64,000 nt of DNA from Verrucomicrobiota bacterium (GCA_021325145.1 JAJPHR010000051.1:90252-154251); one strand, 5' to 3'; positions 16,710-26,383 are shown, counted from the stretch's first letter. Notes: generated by a model from the letters alone, not told the origin. Program-made: numbers and translations.

Positions 16710-17312
16710 ATGAAGACTGTAAAAGACCATTCTTCCGCCAGCGATGAAGAGCTGGTTCAAGGAGCGAAGAAGGGTGATACAGGGGCCTTCGAAGAATTGG
16801 TGGCGCGGCATCGGGATAAAATTTACGCGCGTGCATTCAGCATGATGCGTAACGAAGATGAAGCGACTGATCTTTCTCAGGAAGCCTGGGTGAAAAGTTG
16901 GCAACGGCTGAAGCAGTTTCAGGGCGAGTCGAGTTTCGGCACGTGGATGACGCGGATCGTGATCAACTTGTGCCTGGATCATTTGCGGCGGCGCAAACGG
17001 CAGCGGACCGAGTCGATCGAAGAGATGGACGAAGAGTCCGGCGGGGTGGAGCGGCAGATGCCGGTGGTGACGGCAAACCCCACCGAGCGATTGGAACGCG
17101 CTGAGTTGCGCAAGCGGATCGATGAGGCGCTCAACTTGTTGTCCCATGAGCACCGGACCGTGCTGGTGCTGCATGAGTTCGAAGAAATGGAATATAAAGA
17201 GATTGCGCGGACGATGGAATGTTCCATTGGAACGGTGATGTCACGGTTGTTTTACGCCCGCCGGAAAATGGCGGCCTTGCTGGCAAACTTGAAAAGTGAA
17301 GAGTTAAGATGA
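16710..17312 (+). CDS. ECF-type RNA polymerase sigma factor
   Basis: A 200-residue sigma-70 family factor. Region 2 is clear (DEATDLSQEAWVKSWQRLKQ then FGTWMTRIVINLCLDHLRRR) and region 4 ends with an HTH (YKEIARTMECSIGTVMSRLF). A Glu-rich acidic linker (residues 105-130) separates them. It directs core RNA polymerase to a specific promoter set. The next gene overlaps by four bases and encodes a zinc-less, single-pass anti-sigma factor, so this is a membrane-signal-controlled ECF pair of the RpoE type. The inducing signal is unknown. Confidence 0.93.
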   Translation: MKTVKDHSSASDEELVQGAKKGDTGAFEELVARHRDKIYARAFSMMRNEDEATDLSQEAWVKSWQRLKQFQGESSFGTWMTRIVINLCLDHLRRRKRQRTESIEEMDEESGGVERQMPVVTANPTERLERAELRKRIDEALNLLSHEHRTVLVLHEFEEMEYKEIARTMECSIGTVMSRLFYARRKMAALLANLKSEELR

Positions 17313-17842
17313 ATCACGACGCTCAACTGAAATTGCAGGCCTACCGGGACGGCGAACTGCCGGCCGCGGAAGCTGCGGAAGTGCAGAGTTGGCTGGCTCG
17401 CGATGCCGAAGCGCGCTCGTTGCTCGCCGAATTGGAGCACACGGCCAAAGCGCTCAGCGGCAACGAAGCGGAACTCAAGCTGCCGGAATCGCGCGAGTTT
17501 TTCTGGTCCAAGATCGAGCGGGAAATCCAGAGATTGGAGCAGCCGGCGACCCGCGACCCCGCGAGAGAGATTTCGTGGACCGCCTGGGTGCGCCAGCAAT
17601 TCGCGCCGCTGGCGGGCCTGGCTTCGCTTGCGATTGTGCTGGGGCTGTTGATTGCGCATCCCGGAGGGCGTTCTTCGGTGGCCGATTCCGGCGTGATCGA
17701 TTTGGCTTTGGCTTCAGACGACATGGGCGCGCACACATTCCGCGACCAGGACCAGCGCATCACGGTGGTGTGGCTGGACGACCGGACGCAAGATTCCGAG
17801 TTTACGACTCCCGAGCCGTTTGCTAGCGTTCAGCCCGAATGA
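17309..17842 (+). CDS. Membrane anti-sigma factor
   Basis: A 177-residue protein starting MNHDAQLKLQAYRDGELP, the usual opening of anti-sigma factors whose N-terminal helical domain clamps the sigma factor. The zinc-binding HxxxCxxC signature is absent, so this is a zinc-free member. One membrane helix lies at about 97-115 (PLAGLASLAIVLGLLIA). The C-terminus, about 60 residues, should lie outside the cytoplasm. It starts in an ATGA overlap with the sigma gene and ends in an ATGA overlap with the next gene. Regulated proteolysis or a ligand at the C-terminal part could release the sigma factor. Confidence 0.85.
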   Translation: MNHDAQLKLQAYRDGELPAAEAAEVQSWLARDAEARSLLAELEHTAKALSGNEAELKLPESREFFWSKIEREIQRLEQPATRDPAREISWTAWVRQQFAPLAGLASLAIVLGLLIAHPGGRSSVADSGVIDLALASDDMGAHTFRDQDQRITVVWLDDRTQDSEFTTPEPFASVQPE

Positions 17843-18360
17843 AGCGATTGAGTTTTCTCCCGGTTTCCGTGTGGCTGGCAATGTGCGTGCTGGCTCCGGC
17901 CTTCTGTTCGCAACGCGCCCAGGGGGCTGACCTCAAAGTCCAAGCCCAGCTTATTTGGGCAACGAACGAGCCGAAATCTCCCAATCCCAAACACCATCTT
18001 CTCGACGAACAAGACCGGTTGGCGGCAAAGCTGCGCAATACCTATCGCTGGACAAACTACTTTGAAATTAACAAGACCAATGTGAACATTCCGGTCGGCA
18101 GCACCAACCTGGTGGCCATCAGCGCGAAATGCAAATTGGAGATTGCCAACTTGGGGTCGGATAAAGTCGCGATCAAGCTGTTTGGCCAGGGCAAGGAAGT
18201 GGGCACGCTGAAGGACAAGGTTTTGGCTGGCTGGCCGTTGGTGCTGGCGGGCAACTCCAGCAACAGCAATGGCTGGTTCGTGGCCATCCGGAAGATCGAT
18301 CCCAAGGCAGCGGACCCGCAGCTCAGGCCCGAGTCCATAAACGCAACGCCGGCGAAGTGA
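17839..18360 (+). CDS. Secreted protein co-transcribed with the sigma/anti-sigma pair
   Basis: A 173-residue protein of no known family. A signal peptide (residues 1-30, ending AQGA) precedes a compact beta-rich domain with KVQAQLIWATNEPKSP, RWTNYFEINKTNV and AISAKCKLEIANLGS. Its overlap with the anti-sigma gene makes it the third gene of the operon, so it is probably exported and controlled by or sensed through the same pathway. The operon ends 36 bases later at a strong hairpin terminator. Confidence 0.75.
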   Translation: MKRLSFLPVSVWLAMCVLAPAFCSQRAQGADLKVQAQLIWATNEPKSPNPKHHLLDEQDRLAAKLRNTYRWTNYFEINKTNVNIPVGSTNLVAISAKCKLEIANLGSDKVAIKLFGQGKEVGTLKDKVLAGWPLVLAGNSSNSNGWFVAIRKIDPKAADPQLRPESINATPAK

Positions 18361-18395
18361 CGCTGGCTTCTTCCTGAAACACGTTTCCAAATAGA

Positions 18396-18424
18396 AACGC
18401 CTCGCGGGTTTTCCGCGAGGCGTT
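18396..18424. terminator. Bidirectional intrinsic terminator
   Basis: Stem AACGCCTCGCGG / CCGCGAGGCGTT with a five-base loop, 12 perfect base pairs. It lies between the convergent ECF operon (ending 18360) and the RNase G/E gene (ending 18453). T-rich bases follow on the plus side (CGTTTATT) and a T-run (TTTC) on the minus side, so it can serve both. Confidence 0.9.
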
Positions 18425-18452
18425 CGTTTATTCCGTCAGTTTTTCCGGAGAG

Positions 18453-20414
18453 TTAAGTCAGCTCCTCATTGTTCGCGACATTGATGATCTTGAACAATTC
18501 GGCATGCAATGCCGGATCGGCGCGGAAGGACAGCTTGCCGAAATAGCGCTTCTCCATTTCGATCAGGTGCTTCTCGTCTTCGTTGCGCAGACGGTCGAGC
18601 ACGCTCGGATGGACCACAATCCGCAACTGGAAGTCGGATTCGTCGCGCGGACGCTTCTTCAGAATTTCGCTTAGCTTGCGCTGGATTTCGACGCTCATCG
18701 TCAACGCGCTTTTCACCCGGCCGCGGCCTTTGCAATAGGGGCACTCGTCGTAGACCGCCGCATGTACGCTCTCGGAATGGCGCTGGCGGGTCATCTCCAT
18801 CAGGCCGAGTTGCGAAATGGGCAGGATGTGGGTTTTGGCCTTGTCGCGCCGGAGGCCGTCCTTCACACGTTGGTACACCTGCCGGCGATCGCGATCGTGC
18901 TTCATATCGATGAAGTCGAGCACGATCAGGCCGCCCATGTTGCGCAGCCGAAGCTGGCGGCAGATTTCATCGGCGGCTTCAACGTTCACCTTGAGTATGG
19001 CAGTTTCCTGATCCTTGCCGCCTTTGTGCCGCCCGGTATTGACATCGATGGCGACGAGGGCCTCGGTTTCGTCCACGACGATGTAGCCGCCGCTCTTGAG
19101 ATGGACCGTTCGGGAGAAGGCGTTTTCCAACTGGCGGCTGATGTTGAACCGGTCGAAAATCGGTTGCGATTCATTGTACAGCTTGACCTTGCTGGCAGAG
19201 CGCTTGGAGATTTTCGAAATCATCTCGCGCATGCGCTCGTACGCCCGGGGATTATCCACGACAATCCGTTCGACATCCTCCGTGAGAAAATCGCGCACCG
19301 TCCGGTCGATGAGGTCCGGTTCCTGGAAGACGCATGTGGCGGACGGTTGGGTCTTGATGCGGTTTTGGATCAAGGTCCACTCCTCGAGCAGCAGATGCAG
19401 GTCGCGCACGAAGTACCGCGCCTGCTGGCCTTCGCCCACCGTTCGCATGATCACACCCATCCCATCAGGAATGGTCAAGCCGCGGAGGATCTGCTTCAAC
19501 CGCTGGCGTTCCTGCTGGTTCTCGATTTTGCGCGAGATGCCGCTCTGGTCCGAGTTGGGCAGCAGGACGAGATAGCGGCCCGGCAATACAACGTTCGTAG
19601 TCACGCGCGGGCCCTTGTTGCCAATCGGCCCCTTGGTCACCTGCACGATGATGTCGCTCCCCGGCGGGTAAAGCCGGGGGATGTCCTTCTGCGTGATGCG
19701 CGGCTTATCGCGCTTCTTGGTTTCGCGCTCCACGAGTTCGACGCCACTGTCGAAGTTGCTCGGAACAATGTCCCAGTAATGCAGGAAGGCGTTCTTCTCA
19801 AAGCCGATGTCCACGAAGGCGGCCTTGAGGCCATCTTCGAGATTACGGACCTTGCCCTTGAAGATGCTGCCGACCAGCCGCTCCTCGGTCGTGCGTTCGA
19901 TGGTGAATTCCTCGAGCTTGCCTTCTTCGAGCACGCCCACGCGGGTTTCCAGCGACTCGGCGTTGATGATGACTTCCTTGTGGATGCGCTTGACCGGCTT
20001 GATGAGCCGCTGGACTTTTTTCATCACGGAGGATGCAGCCACCCGGATGGCTTCGACAATTCCCTGCGGACGCTCGGGAACCGAAATCGGTTCGAACGCC
20101 TTTTCCTCCCGGACTTCCGCCGGGGTTTCCAAATTGGGCTCGCGGAAGGCGCCTTCAGACTCCGGTTTGGATTGTTCCTCCGGAGCGGCGGGAGTTTCAG
20201 CAGGAAGTCCGGCGGCGATGTTTTCCGCGCGGTCGATTTCCTGGGCGTGGCGCGCCTGGTCATAGACCTTGTCCTGGGGCGCCTTTTCGCCAATCACCTC
20301 GGCGCGGGCCTCATTGGCGGCACGGTCGGGCCGGTGCGGGTTAGGGTTCAACCCGCTGCTCGGCCGGAAGCGCATGCCTCCGCGGCGTCGCCGCGAAAAA
20401 TTTCTTTCACTCAT
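18453..20414 (-). CDS. rng: Ribonuclease E/G family endoribonuclease
   Basis: Cuts single-stranded RNA in rRNA maturation and mRNA decay. The 653-residue protein has a low-complexity, charged N-terminal extension (about 1-130, beginning MSERNFSRRRRGG), an S1 RNA-binding segment (GSIFKGKVRNLEDGLKAAFV), and the catalytic DNase I-like part. Asp 457 (in IDVNTGRHKG) and Asp 500 (in DFIDMKHDRD) have the 43-residue spacing of the RNase E metal ligands. The zinc-link motif is CPYCKGRG near residue 557. It has no long C-terminal degradosome scaffold, so it is closer to RNase G in layout. It follows rodA by only three bases, at the end of the mre cell-shape operon. Confidence 0.93.
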   Translation of the reverse strand: MSERNFSRRRRGGMRFRPSSGLNPNPHRPDRAANEARAEVIGEKAPQDKVYDQARHAQEIDRAENIAAGLPAETPAAPEEQSKPESEGAFREPNLETPAEVREEKAFEPISVPERPQGIVEAIRVAASSVMKKVQRLIKPVKRIHKEVIINAESLETRVGVLEEGKLEEFTIERTTEERLVGSIFKGKVRNLEDGLKAAFVDIGFEKNAFLHYWDIVPSNFDSGVELVERETKKRDKPRITQKDIPRLYPPGSDIIVQVTKGPIGNKGPRVTTNVVLPGRYLVLLPNSDQSGISRKIENQQERQRLKQILRGLTIPDGMGVIMRTVGEGQQARYFVRDLHLLLEEWTLIQNRIKTQPSATCVFQEPDLIDRTVRDFLTEDVERIVVDNPRAYERMREMISKISKRSASKVKLYNESQPIFDRFNISRQLENAFSRTVHLKSGGYIVVDETEALVAIDVNTGRHKGGKDQETAILKVNVEAADEICRQLRLRNMGGLIVLDFIDMKHDRDRRQVYQRVKDGLRRDKAKTHILPISQLGLMEMTRQRHSESVHAAVYDECPYCKGRGRVKSALTMSVEIQRKLSEILKKRPRDESDFQLRIVVHPSVLDRLRNEDEKHLIEMEKRYFGKLSFRADPALHAELFKIINVANNEELT

Positions 20415-20417
20415 AAC

Positions 20418-21635
20418 CTAATAAGCCTTTCGATAAATATATACGTTTTGCAACAAACCCATCGCGATCAACGAGACTAGCACTGACGATCCGCCATAGC
20501 TGAGTAGCGGCAGTGGCACGCCTGTCACGGGCATGATGCGAATGTTCATTCCGATGTTGATGAAGACATGGCTGAAGAGGAGCGTCACCACCCCCACGGC
20601 CAGCAATTTACCCAGGCGATCGCGCGCCTGGCCCGCGATTCTGATTCCGGAGAACAGAACCACGGCATAAAGCGTCAGCACTGTCACGCTGCCGACAAAT
20701 CCTTTTTCCTCCGCGATGACGGAGAAAATGAAATCATTGTGTTTGCCTGCCTGGGGCAGGAAACCGAGGGCGTTTTGCTGGCCTTTGCGCCAGCCTTTGC
20801 CCAGCAGGCCGCCTGATCCGACGGCGATCAGCGCCTGCTTAACGTTGTACGAATCCTTGAATTGTTCTTCCTGGAGGCTTCGCCGGTCTGCCACCGTTGC
20901 GCCCGCCTGCGCAAAGTCAGCATAGTTCCGGCCGAAATAAACCAGCAACCGTTTCCGCTGGTAGCTCTCCATTTTGATCTGCCATTTGGGCGGAGCGAAA
21001 AGAATGTCCGCCACGAACAACCCCGCGAAGATTCCCACGACCGTTCCCAACTGCAACAGGTACCGCTTCGGTGTGCCCGCGGCGTAAAGCATTCCCAGGC
21101 CCGTCGGTACCAACACGAGCGCAGAGCCCAGATCCGGCTCCTTCATGACCAGCAGGAACGGCAGGACCATCAGCCCGATGGACCGCCAGAAAATTCCCAC
21201 TTGCCGCAGTTCATCCACGGGCCGGCTCAGGAAATGCGCCTGCGCCAGGATGAAGGCGAGCTTGGCAAACTCCGAGGGCTGAAACTGGAACGGCCCCAGC
21301 TCGATCCAGCGCCGCGCGCCATAACGCAACGAGCCAATGCCGGGGATCAACACGGCCACCAGCAGCAGAATCGCGCCCCAATAGGCCACATACGCCCAGC
21401 GTGAAATCGCGTGATAGTCGATCAGGCAAACCACGCTCGCCGCGCCAAGACCCAGGCCGAAGAACACAATCTGTCGGAACCAGACCTGCCGGTACCAGGC
21501 CAGCAGAACGGACGACTCGTTGGACATCGTGGCGCTATACACGAACGCCACGCTGGCCACCATCAATAGCAACAGCGCCGCCAATTGGATCGTATCGATC
21601 CGCGACTGCCGTTGTGTGCTGAAAGGAGTGAGCAT
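20418..21635 (-). CDS. rodA: Rod-shape SEDS peptidoglycan glycosyltransferase
   Basis: Polymerises glycan strands of the lateral wall, working with PBP2. The 405-residue protein has about ten membrane helices and the SEDS signatures GARRWIELGPFQFQPSEFAK and GLLQNV at the C-terminus. Its ATG shares one base with the PBP2 stop (TAATG), so the pair is translationally coupled. It lies fifth in the mreB-C-D-mrdA-rodA-rng operon. FtsW is the alternative, but the partner PBP2 and the mre context settle on RodA. Confidence 0.94.
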   Translation of the reverse strand: MLTPFSTQRQSRIDTIQLAALLLLMVASVAFVYSATMSNESSVLLAWYRQVWFRQIVFFGLGLGAASVVCLIDYHAISRWAYVAYWGAILLLVAVLIPGIGSLRYGARRWIELGPFQFQPSEFAKLAFILAQAHFLSRPVDELRQVGIFWRSIGLMVLPFLLVMKEPDLGSALVLVPTGLGMLYAAGTPKRYLLQLGTVVGIFAGLFVADILFAPPKWQIKMESYQRKRLLVYFGRNYADFAQAGATVADRRSLQEEQFKDSYNVKQALIAVGSGGLLGKGWRKGQQNALGFLPQAGKHNDFIFSVIAEEKGFVGSVTVLTLYAVVLFSGIRIAGQARDRLGKLLAVGVVTLLFSHVFINIGMNIRIMPVTGVPLPLLSYGGSSVLVSLIAMGLLQNVYIYRKAY

Positions 21636-23695
21636 TATGGTATCTCCGCCAAAGTGCCAAGTTTCCGCGTTCGTTTTTGTTCCCGCTGTTGTTCCCGCTG
21701 GAGGATGGTTTGATAGATCCGATGCACGATCGGCACACAGGTCTTTCCGCCGGATCGGCCGCCTTCAACCATCGCCACTACAACATACCGGGGATTCTCG
21801 TATGGCGCGAAGGAGACGAACCAGGTGTCTTTGGCCTGTTGCTCTTTGTGGCCGTTCTTTTCCACCTCGGCGGTGCCGGTCTTGCCGGCGATGGCGAACC
21901 CCGGGATGTCCGTTTCGTGCCCGGTGCCTTCGGGAGATTCCACGTCCTTGCGCATGGCATGGCGAACGATTTGCAAGCTGTGCTGGCTGACACCCAGCGT
22001 GTCCCGCACCTCGCCACCGGGGAAGGTTTGCGTGGCTTCAGTGGTTCCATAAGCTTCGACTCGGGAGATCAGCCGCGGCTTCAGCACTTTGCCTCCGTTC
22101 GCCACCGCCGCCACCATCACCGCCATCTGCAAGGGCGTCACGGCGACTTGTCCCTGGCCGATGCTCAAATACGCCGTTTCCACCGGGTACCAACTCGACG
22201 ACGAAATGTCCCGGTGGCTCGGCAAATGTCCAGGCGCTTCCTGGCCGCGAATCAGCCCGGTTCGTTCACCCAGGTGCAAGCGTTGTCCCAGCGCGATAAT
22301 CCGCGGCAACACTCCCGGCTTGAGGCCGTTCGTGATGAAGTATGGATTCGATGATTTCGCGAGGGCCCGGTCAAAATCAAATTCCCCGGCGCCCGCCGTA
22401 TCACCGATGGGCTTCGCCAAACCTCGCATGGGGAAATAGCCTTCGCTGTGGAAAATTTCCGTTGGGTGAAGCGTGCCGGCTTCCAGGCCCGCCAGACCCA
22501 CCACGATTTTGAAGATCGATCCCGGCGCATAGTTCTCCTGCATGGCCCGGTTGATCTGCGGCCGCGAATTGGTGTTTCCCAAATAATCCAGATACTCCCG
22601 ATCCGCGGTCTGGGCGGCAGGGTCAGCATGCCGCACGGCATAAAAATTGGGATTGAAAGTCGGCGCGGAAGCCATCGCCAGAATGTCCCCGTTTTGCGCA
22701 TCCATCACCACCACTGCGCCGCGCACGTTCGCCTGCGCTTGGGCAAGGGCGCTCTCCGCTTCCTTCTGAATGTCGCGGTCAATCGTGAGCACCACATTCT
22801 TCCCGGGCTCGACCGGCGCCCAGACGGTTTCGCGCTGCCGGTAACCCAGATTGTTGACCAAAACGGATTTTCCGCCGGCCGTGCCGCGCAAATCCTTGTC
22901 CATCACTTTTTCAATGCCCGACAGCCCGAGATAATCATCGAGGCGGTAATTGTATTCCGCCGGCTCGCCCTCACTCGAATCACTGTTGTGAATGACATAG
23001 CCGAGCAAATGCGCGGCCAAAGTGCCATTGGGATAATTGCGCACCGATTGAATGTCCAAATCCATCCCTGGCGTGTGCATCGACTGTTCTTCGAACCGGC
23101 AAACTTTCTCGGCGTCCAGGTTGGCAATCACCGGCATGGGCAGCACGCGGAATTTCTCGTAGCGCTTCTCAAAATCCTTCAGCTCGAACGAAATCGGATT
23201 TCCGAGCCGCGAGGCCAGCTCGGCCACGATGTTGCTGCTGACCGCGTAGCGCGCCTGGTCCTGGAGCTGCAATTTCATGCTCTCGGAAACGGCAAACTCA
23301 CGGTCGAACTGCTTTTGTTCCTGCCGCGTTAAACTGTGATTGAGCTTCTTCTTCGCCTCGGCCTTTTGTCGCGCGAGATTGGCCCGGAGATGGGCCAGTG
23401 CATTCGTGTAGTTCGATTGGAACGTCCGCGTGAGATCTTCCAGATACAAATCCACATTGTAGCTGGGCCGGTTTTCCGCCAAGACGCGCCCGTCGCGATC
23501 CAGGATGTTCCCGCGCACCGCCGGGATTCGCACGGTGCGGATGGATTGCGTCTCAAGCTTGTCCTTATAGTAATTTGCCGAAACGACCTGCACCCACCAG
23601 AGGCCGGCCAGGAGCACGACCATGCCGCCCGCGACCACGATCGCGAGAAACCGCAGTTGCGGGTCATCTTTTTTTAGTTGGTCAAAAATCAGCAT
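21635..23695 (-). CDS. mrdA: Penicillin-binding protein 2
   Basis: Transpeptidase of the elongation machinery that cross-links wall glycan made by RodA. I start it at the ATG at 23695, one base after the mreD stop, which yields MLIFDQLKKDDPQLRF and one membrane helix at about 17-38; an upstream in-frame Met at 23746 lies inside mreD and is less likely. The 686-residue protein contains the catalytic motifs SIFK (Ser 393), SSN and KTGTAE (Lys 605). An N-terminal pedestal domain has VRIPAVRGNILDRDG. It is co-transcribed with mreBCD and rodA. Confidence 0.95.
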   Translation of the reverse strand: MLIFDQLKKDDPQLRFLAIVVAGGMVVLLAGLWWVQVVSANYYKDKLETQSIRTVRIPAVRGNILDRDGRVLAENRPSYNVDLYLEDLTRTFQSNYTNALAHLRANLARQKAEAKKKLNHSLTRQEQKQFDREFAVSESMKLQLQDQARYAVSSNIVAELASRLGNPISFELKDFEKRYEKFRVLPMPVIANLDAEKVCRFEEQSMHTPGMDLDIQSVRNYPNGTLAAHLLGYVIHNSDSSEGEPAEYNYRLDDYLGLSGIEKVMDKDLRGTAGGKSVLVNNLGYRQRETVWAPVEPGKNVVLTIDRDIQKEAESALAQAQANVRGAVVVMDAQNGDILAMASAPTFNPNFYAVRHADPAAQTADREYLDYLGNTNSRPQINRAMQENYAPGSIFKIVVGLAGLEAGTLHPTEIFHSEGYFPMRGLAKPIGDTAGAGEFDFDRALAKSSNPYFITNGLKPGVLPRIIALGQRLHLGERTGLIRGQEAPGHLPSHRDISSSSWYPVETAYLSIGQGQVAVTPLQMAVMVAAVANGGKVLKPRLISRVEAYGTTEATQTFPGGEVRDTLGVSQHSLQIVRHAMRKDVESPEGTGHETDIPGFAIAGKTGTAEVEKNGHKEQQAKDTWFVSFAPYENPRYVVVAMVEGGRSGGKTCVPIVHRIYQTILQREQQREQKRTRKLGTLAEIP

Positions 23696-23696
23696 G

Positions 23697-24248
23697 TTAC
23701 GAACGTCCGCGGCGAATCTCGCGGTCAGGTCGAAAACTGGTTTCAAATACCGGCCGGTAGCTCAAAGCGCGATCCAGCCAGTCGAACAGGCGGAAGATGA
23801 CCGGCGCGGCCAGTCCGCCGCCCAAAGTCATCACCAGCCATTGCCAGAGCGAACCCCAGAAGATCAGCGGCTTGTGGCCGAGCGTCAGCAATAAGATCAC
23901 CGTGGCCACGGGCACAACCGCGCTTGCCGCCAAACCCAAAACGTAGTGCGCAAACAGTTGGTCCCTCAATATCAACTCGCGCCGCCCATGAATCAACAAC
24001 CCAACCATCAGCAGCGGAAGAATGCTGATGCCCAGCGGATTGGCCGAAAGCGAGTCGAACCACAATCCGCCCGCCACCGCGAGCACGGTCACGAAGGCCA
24101 GGCTGCAAGTCAGTGCCGCATAGACCATCAACGCAGGCAGCAGATCGATCTGCGCGCCGAACCAGTTCCTGAACCCATCGAACGACGATTCCAAATAGAC
24201 GGCCACCATCGCCGCCAGGAAAATCAGAATGCGCATCAACCAGTTCAT
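23697..24248 (-). CDS. mreD: Rod-shape determining protein MreD
   Basis: An integral membrane component of the elongasome. The 183-residue protein has about five helices (residues 6-24, 36-60, 65-85, 102-125, 135-158) and lies between mreC and mrdA in the standard order. MreD sequences are poorly conserved, so position and topology carry most of the weight. It begins after a 136-base gap that contains an inverted family C repeat, which interrupts an otherwise tight operon. Confidence 0.85.
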   Translation of the reverse strand: MNWLMRILIFLAAMVAVYLESSFDGFRNWFGAQIDLLPALMVYAALTCSLAFVTVLAVAGGLWFDSLSANPLGISILPLLMVGLLIHGRRELILRDQLFAHYVLGLAASAVVPVATVILLLTLGHKPLIFWGSLWQWLVMTLGGGLAAPVIFRLFDWLDRALSYRPVFETSFRPDREIRRGRS

Positions 24249-24277
24249 GTGTTGGAGGTCCTCAGTAAATTCCCGGA

Positions 24278-24344
24278 AGCGGCGGGCAGGGGACTGGCCG
24301 CCCTGCCCACAACCTGGGTGGGGCGTGCACTTTGTGCGCGCCGC
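24278..24344 (-). repeat. REP-like GC palindrome, inverted (family C)
   Basis: Read on the minus strand: GGCGGCGCGCACAAAGTGCA, CGCCCCACCCAGG, then GCGGCCAGTCCCCTGCCCG, the same block order as at 8508. It stands inside the mre operon, between mreC and mreD, so it may form a structure in the polycistronic mRNA. Confidence 0.75.
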
Positions 24345-24384
24345 CGCATGCCCAACGCGAAAATATTTATGAGGTCATGTTTAG

Positions 24385-25191
24385 TCATTGCACCACCACC
24401 CATACCTCTTCCAGCGACCCGAGGTTTGCCGCCAACTTGACCCGCCCTTCGGCTCGCAGTCCAAACTCGACTGGATGCGCTTCTTCAGCGATTTGCCCGA
24501 TGGGAATGCCCTTGGGAAAAATTGCCCCCAACCCGCTTGTGACCACCGTCTGGCCTGGCTTGGAAATGCTGCTGCTTGAAAAATAACTCAGCGCCACCAG
24601 CGAAGTGTCGAACAACCCGGCGCTGCTCGTGATGATCCCAATCTCCCCTGTCTTCTCGACCAGCGCCGACACTTTGCATGTGGGGTTGCCGATCAACTCC
24701 ACCTTGGAAGTCGCGGGTGTCACCTCGGAAAGGCGACCCACCAACCCATCGGCGGTGCGCACCGCCAAGTCGGGCCGCATGCCGTCCCGCGAGCCGAGGT
24801 CAATGACAATCGACTGCCACCAATTGGCCGGGTCGCGCCCAATGACGCGGGCGAACTTGAGGGTCACCGGCGCCTGCCGGGACCGGCCGATGAACTGGCG
24901 CAATTGGTCGTTCTCGCGTTCCAGCGTGGCTGCCTTCATTGCCTGGATTTGCAACCATTGGTTCGTGCGGCGGAGTTCGTCGTTCTGCCGTTCCAGTTCC
25001 TTGCGGGATGTGGTGGCCGCGCCGGCTTCCCGCGTGAGTTGGCGCGCGGTGCGGTCGATGCCGAAGATGGGGAGGAAGGTGCTTGCGATGACCAGCTTGA
25101 TGCGTCCAGCCGTGCGCGTCGGTAGATTCAACAGAATTACCGTCAACAACCCGACCAGCCCCAAGGCTATATAGTGCGGCCTTCTAAGCAT
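24385..25191 (-). CDS. mreC: Rod-shape determining protein MreC
   Basis: A periplasmic scaffold that links MreB filaments to PBP2. The 268-residue protein has an N-terminal membrane helix (about 9-24), a coiled coil (about 60-105, RKELERQNDELRRTNQ) and two beta-barrel subdomains with conserved DLGSRDGMRPDLAV and GLVGRLSEV motifs. It starts 41 bases after the mreB stop. Length and layout match the family. Confidence 0.93.
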   Translation of the reverse strand: MLRRPHYIALGLVGLLTVILLNLPTRTAGRIKLVIASTFLPIFGIDRTARQLTREAGAATTSRKELERQNDELRRTNQWLQIQAMKAATLERENDQLRQFIGRSRQAPVTLKFARVIGRDPANWWQSIVIDLGSRDGMRPDLAVRTADGLVGRLSEVTPATSKVELIGNPTCKVSALVEKTGEIGIITSSAGLFDTSLVALSYFSSSSISKPGQTVVTSGLGAIFPKGIPIGQIAEEAHPVEFGLRAEGRVKLAANLGSLEEVWVVVQ

Positions 25192-25232
25192 GCTTCACCC
25201 GGCAAAATATTCCGGGCGAACGCAGCGGTCTA

Positions 25233-26261
25233 TCAACTCTTGGAATTCGTGGACACCTGTTTCAAGAATTGGAGTTCCTGTAATACCCGCCCCGTGCCTT
25301 CAGCCACGGCGCTCAGCGGATCATCGGCAATGTGCACCGGCAACCCGGTTTCCTCGGCCACCAAACGGTCGATTCCGCGCAATAGCGCGCCCCCGCCGGC
25401 CATGACCAGCCCGCGATCCACCAAATCGGCGGACAATTCGGGCGGGCATCGTTCCAGGGTAATGCGGACGGACTCCAAAATACTTGAAAGCGGCTCCTGC
25501 AAAGCCTCGCGTATCTCTTCCGAGCGAATGGTCAGGGTTTTCGGCAACCCCGCGCTCAGATCGCGGCCTTTGACTTCCATGGTCAATTCCTGCTCCAGCG
25601 GAAAAGCCGATCCAATCCGGATCTTGATCTCCTCCGCCGTGCGTTCGCCTATCATCAAGTTGTAGGCACGTTTCATGTGCGCGACGATGGTCTCGTCAAA
25701 TTCGTCTCCGCCTACCCTCAGGCTGCGGCTGAAGACGATACCGGCCAGGGAAATAATTGCTATTTCACAAGTACCCCCGCCGATGTCCACGATCATGTTG
25801 CCCGCCGGTTCGTGAACCGGCAGTCCCACCCCGATGGCCGAAGCCATCGGTTGTTCGATGAGATAAACTTCGCGTGCCCCGGCGTGCGTGGCCGAGTCCT
25901 TTACCGCCCGTTTTTCCACTTCGGTGATCCCCGAAGGGACCGCCACGACCACCCGCGGAGCAATCAGCTTGCGGTGATGAACCTTCTGAATGAAATGGCG
26001 CAGCATCGCTTCGGTTATTTCGAAGTCGGCAATGACGCCATCTTTCATGGGCCGAATGGCCACAATATTACCCGGGGTGCGGCCCAACATGCGTTTGGCT
26101 TCGTCGCCAACCGCCAGTACGTTGGTGGTTCCCGCTTGAATCGCGACCACGGATGGTTCGCGCAGTACAATCCCTCGGTCACGCACATAAACGAGGGAAT
26201 TTGCAGTACCCAGGTCAATTCCAATGTCGTTGGAAAACAGGCTTTTAAGTTGCGCTAACAT
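25233..26261 (-). CDS. mreB: Rod-shape determining protein MreB (actin-like)
   Basis: Forms membrane-bound filaments that organise lateral wall growth. I start it at the ATG at 26261 ([20 protein letters not shown]), which matches MreB; the open frame extends further upstream only through a repeat. The 342-residue protein has actin-type phosphate loops DLGTANSLV and [11 protein letters not shown], and the C-terminal nucleotide segment [12 protein letters not shown]. It heads the shape operon mreB-mreC-mreD-mrdA-rodA-rng. No clear promoter was seen in 26262-26380. Confidence 0.97.
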   Translation of the reverse strand: MLAQLKSLFSNDIGIDLGTANSLVYVRDRGIVLREPSVVAIQAGTTNVLAVGDEAKRMLGRTPGNIVAIRPMKDGVIADFEITEAMLRHFIQKVHHRKLIAPRVVVAVPSGITEVEKRAVKDSATHAGAREVYLIEQPMASAIGVGLPVHEPAGNMIVDIGGGTCEIAIISLAGIVFSRSLRVGGDEFDETIVAHMKRAYNLMIGERTAEEIKIRIGSAFPLEQELTMEVKGRDLSAGLPKTLTIRSEEIREALQEPLSSILESVRITLERCPPELSADLVDRGLVMAGGGALLRGIDRLVAEETGLPVHIADDPLSAVAEGTGRVLQELQFLKQVSTNSKS

Positions 26262-26383
26262 GAATGCGTGCCTAACAAGCCGCCAAAGTAAAAGCCCGCC
26301 CGCCCCCCGGTCAAGACTATTAGCGCTATTCATCAATTCTTCCAAACCTCTCCCCGCCAGCCACGTTAAGGTTAACGGCAATT

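Noticed and set aside
18762..20480. Plus-strand open frame of 572 codons opposite the RNase G/E gene
   Set aside because: The minus strand encodes a fully recognisable RNase with correct metal ligands; the plus frame shows no known motif.
23696..23746. A longer N-terminus for PBP2 starting at 23746
   Set aside because: The added 17 residues lie inside the end of mreD in another frame. The ATG at 23695 directly after the mreD stop gives the usual PBP2 N-terminus.
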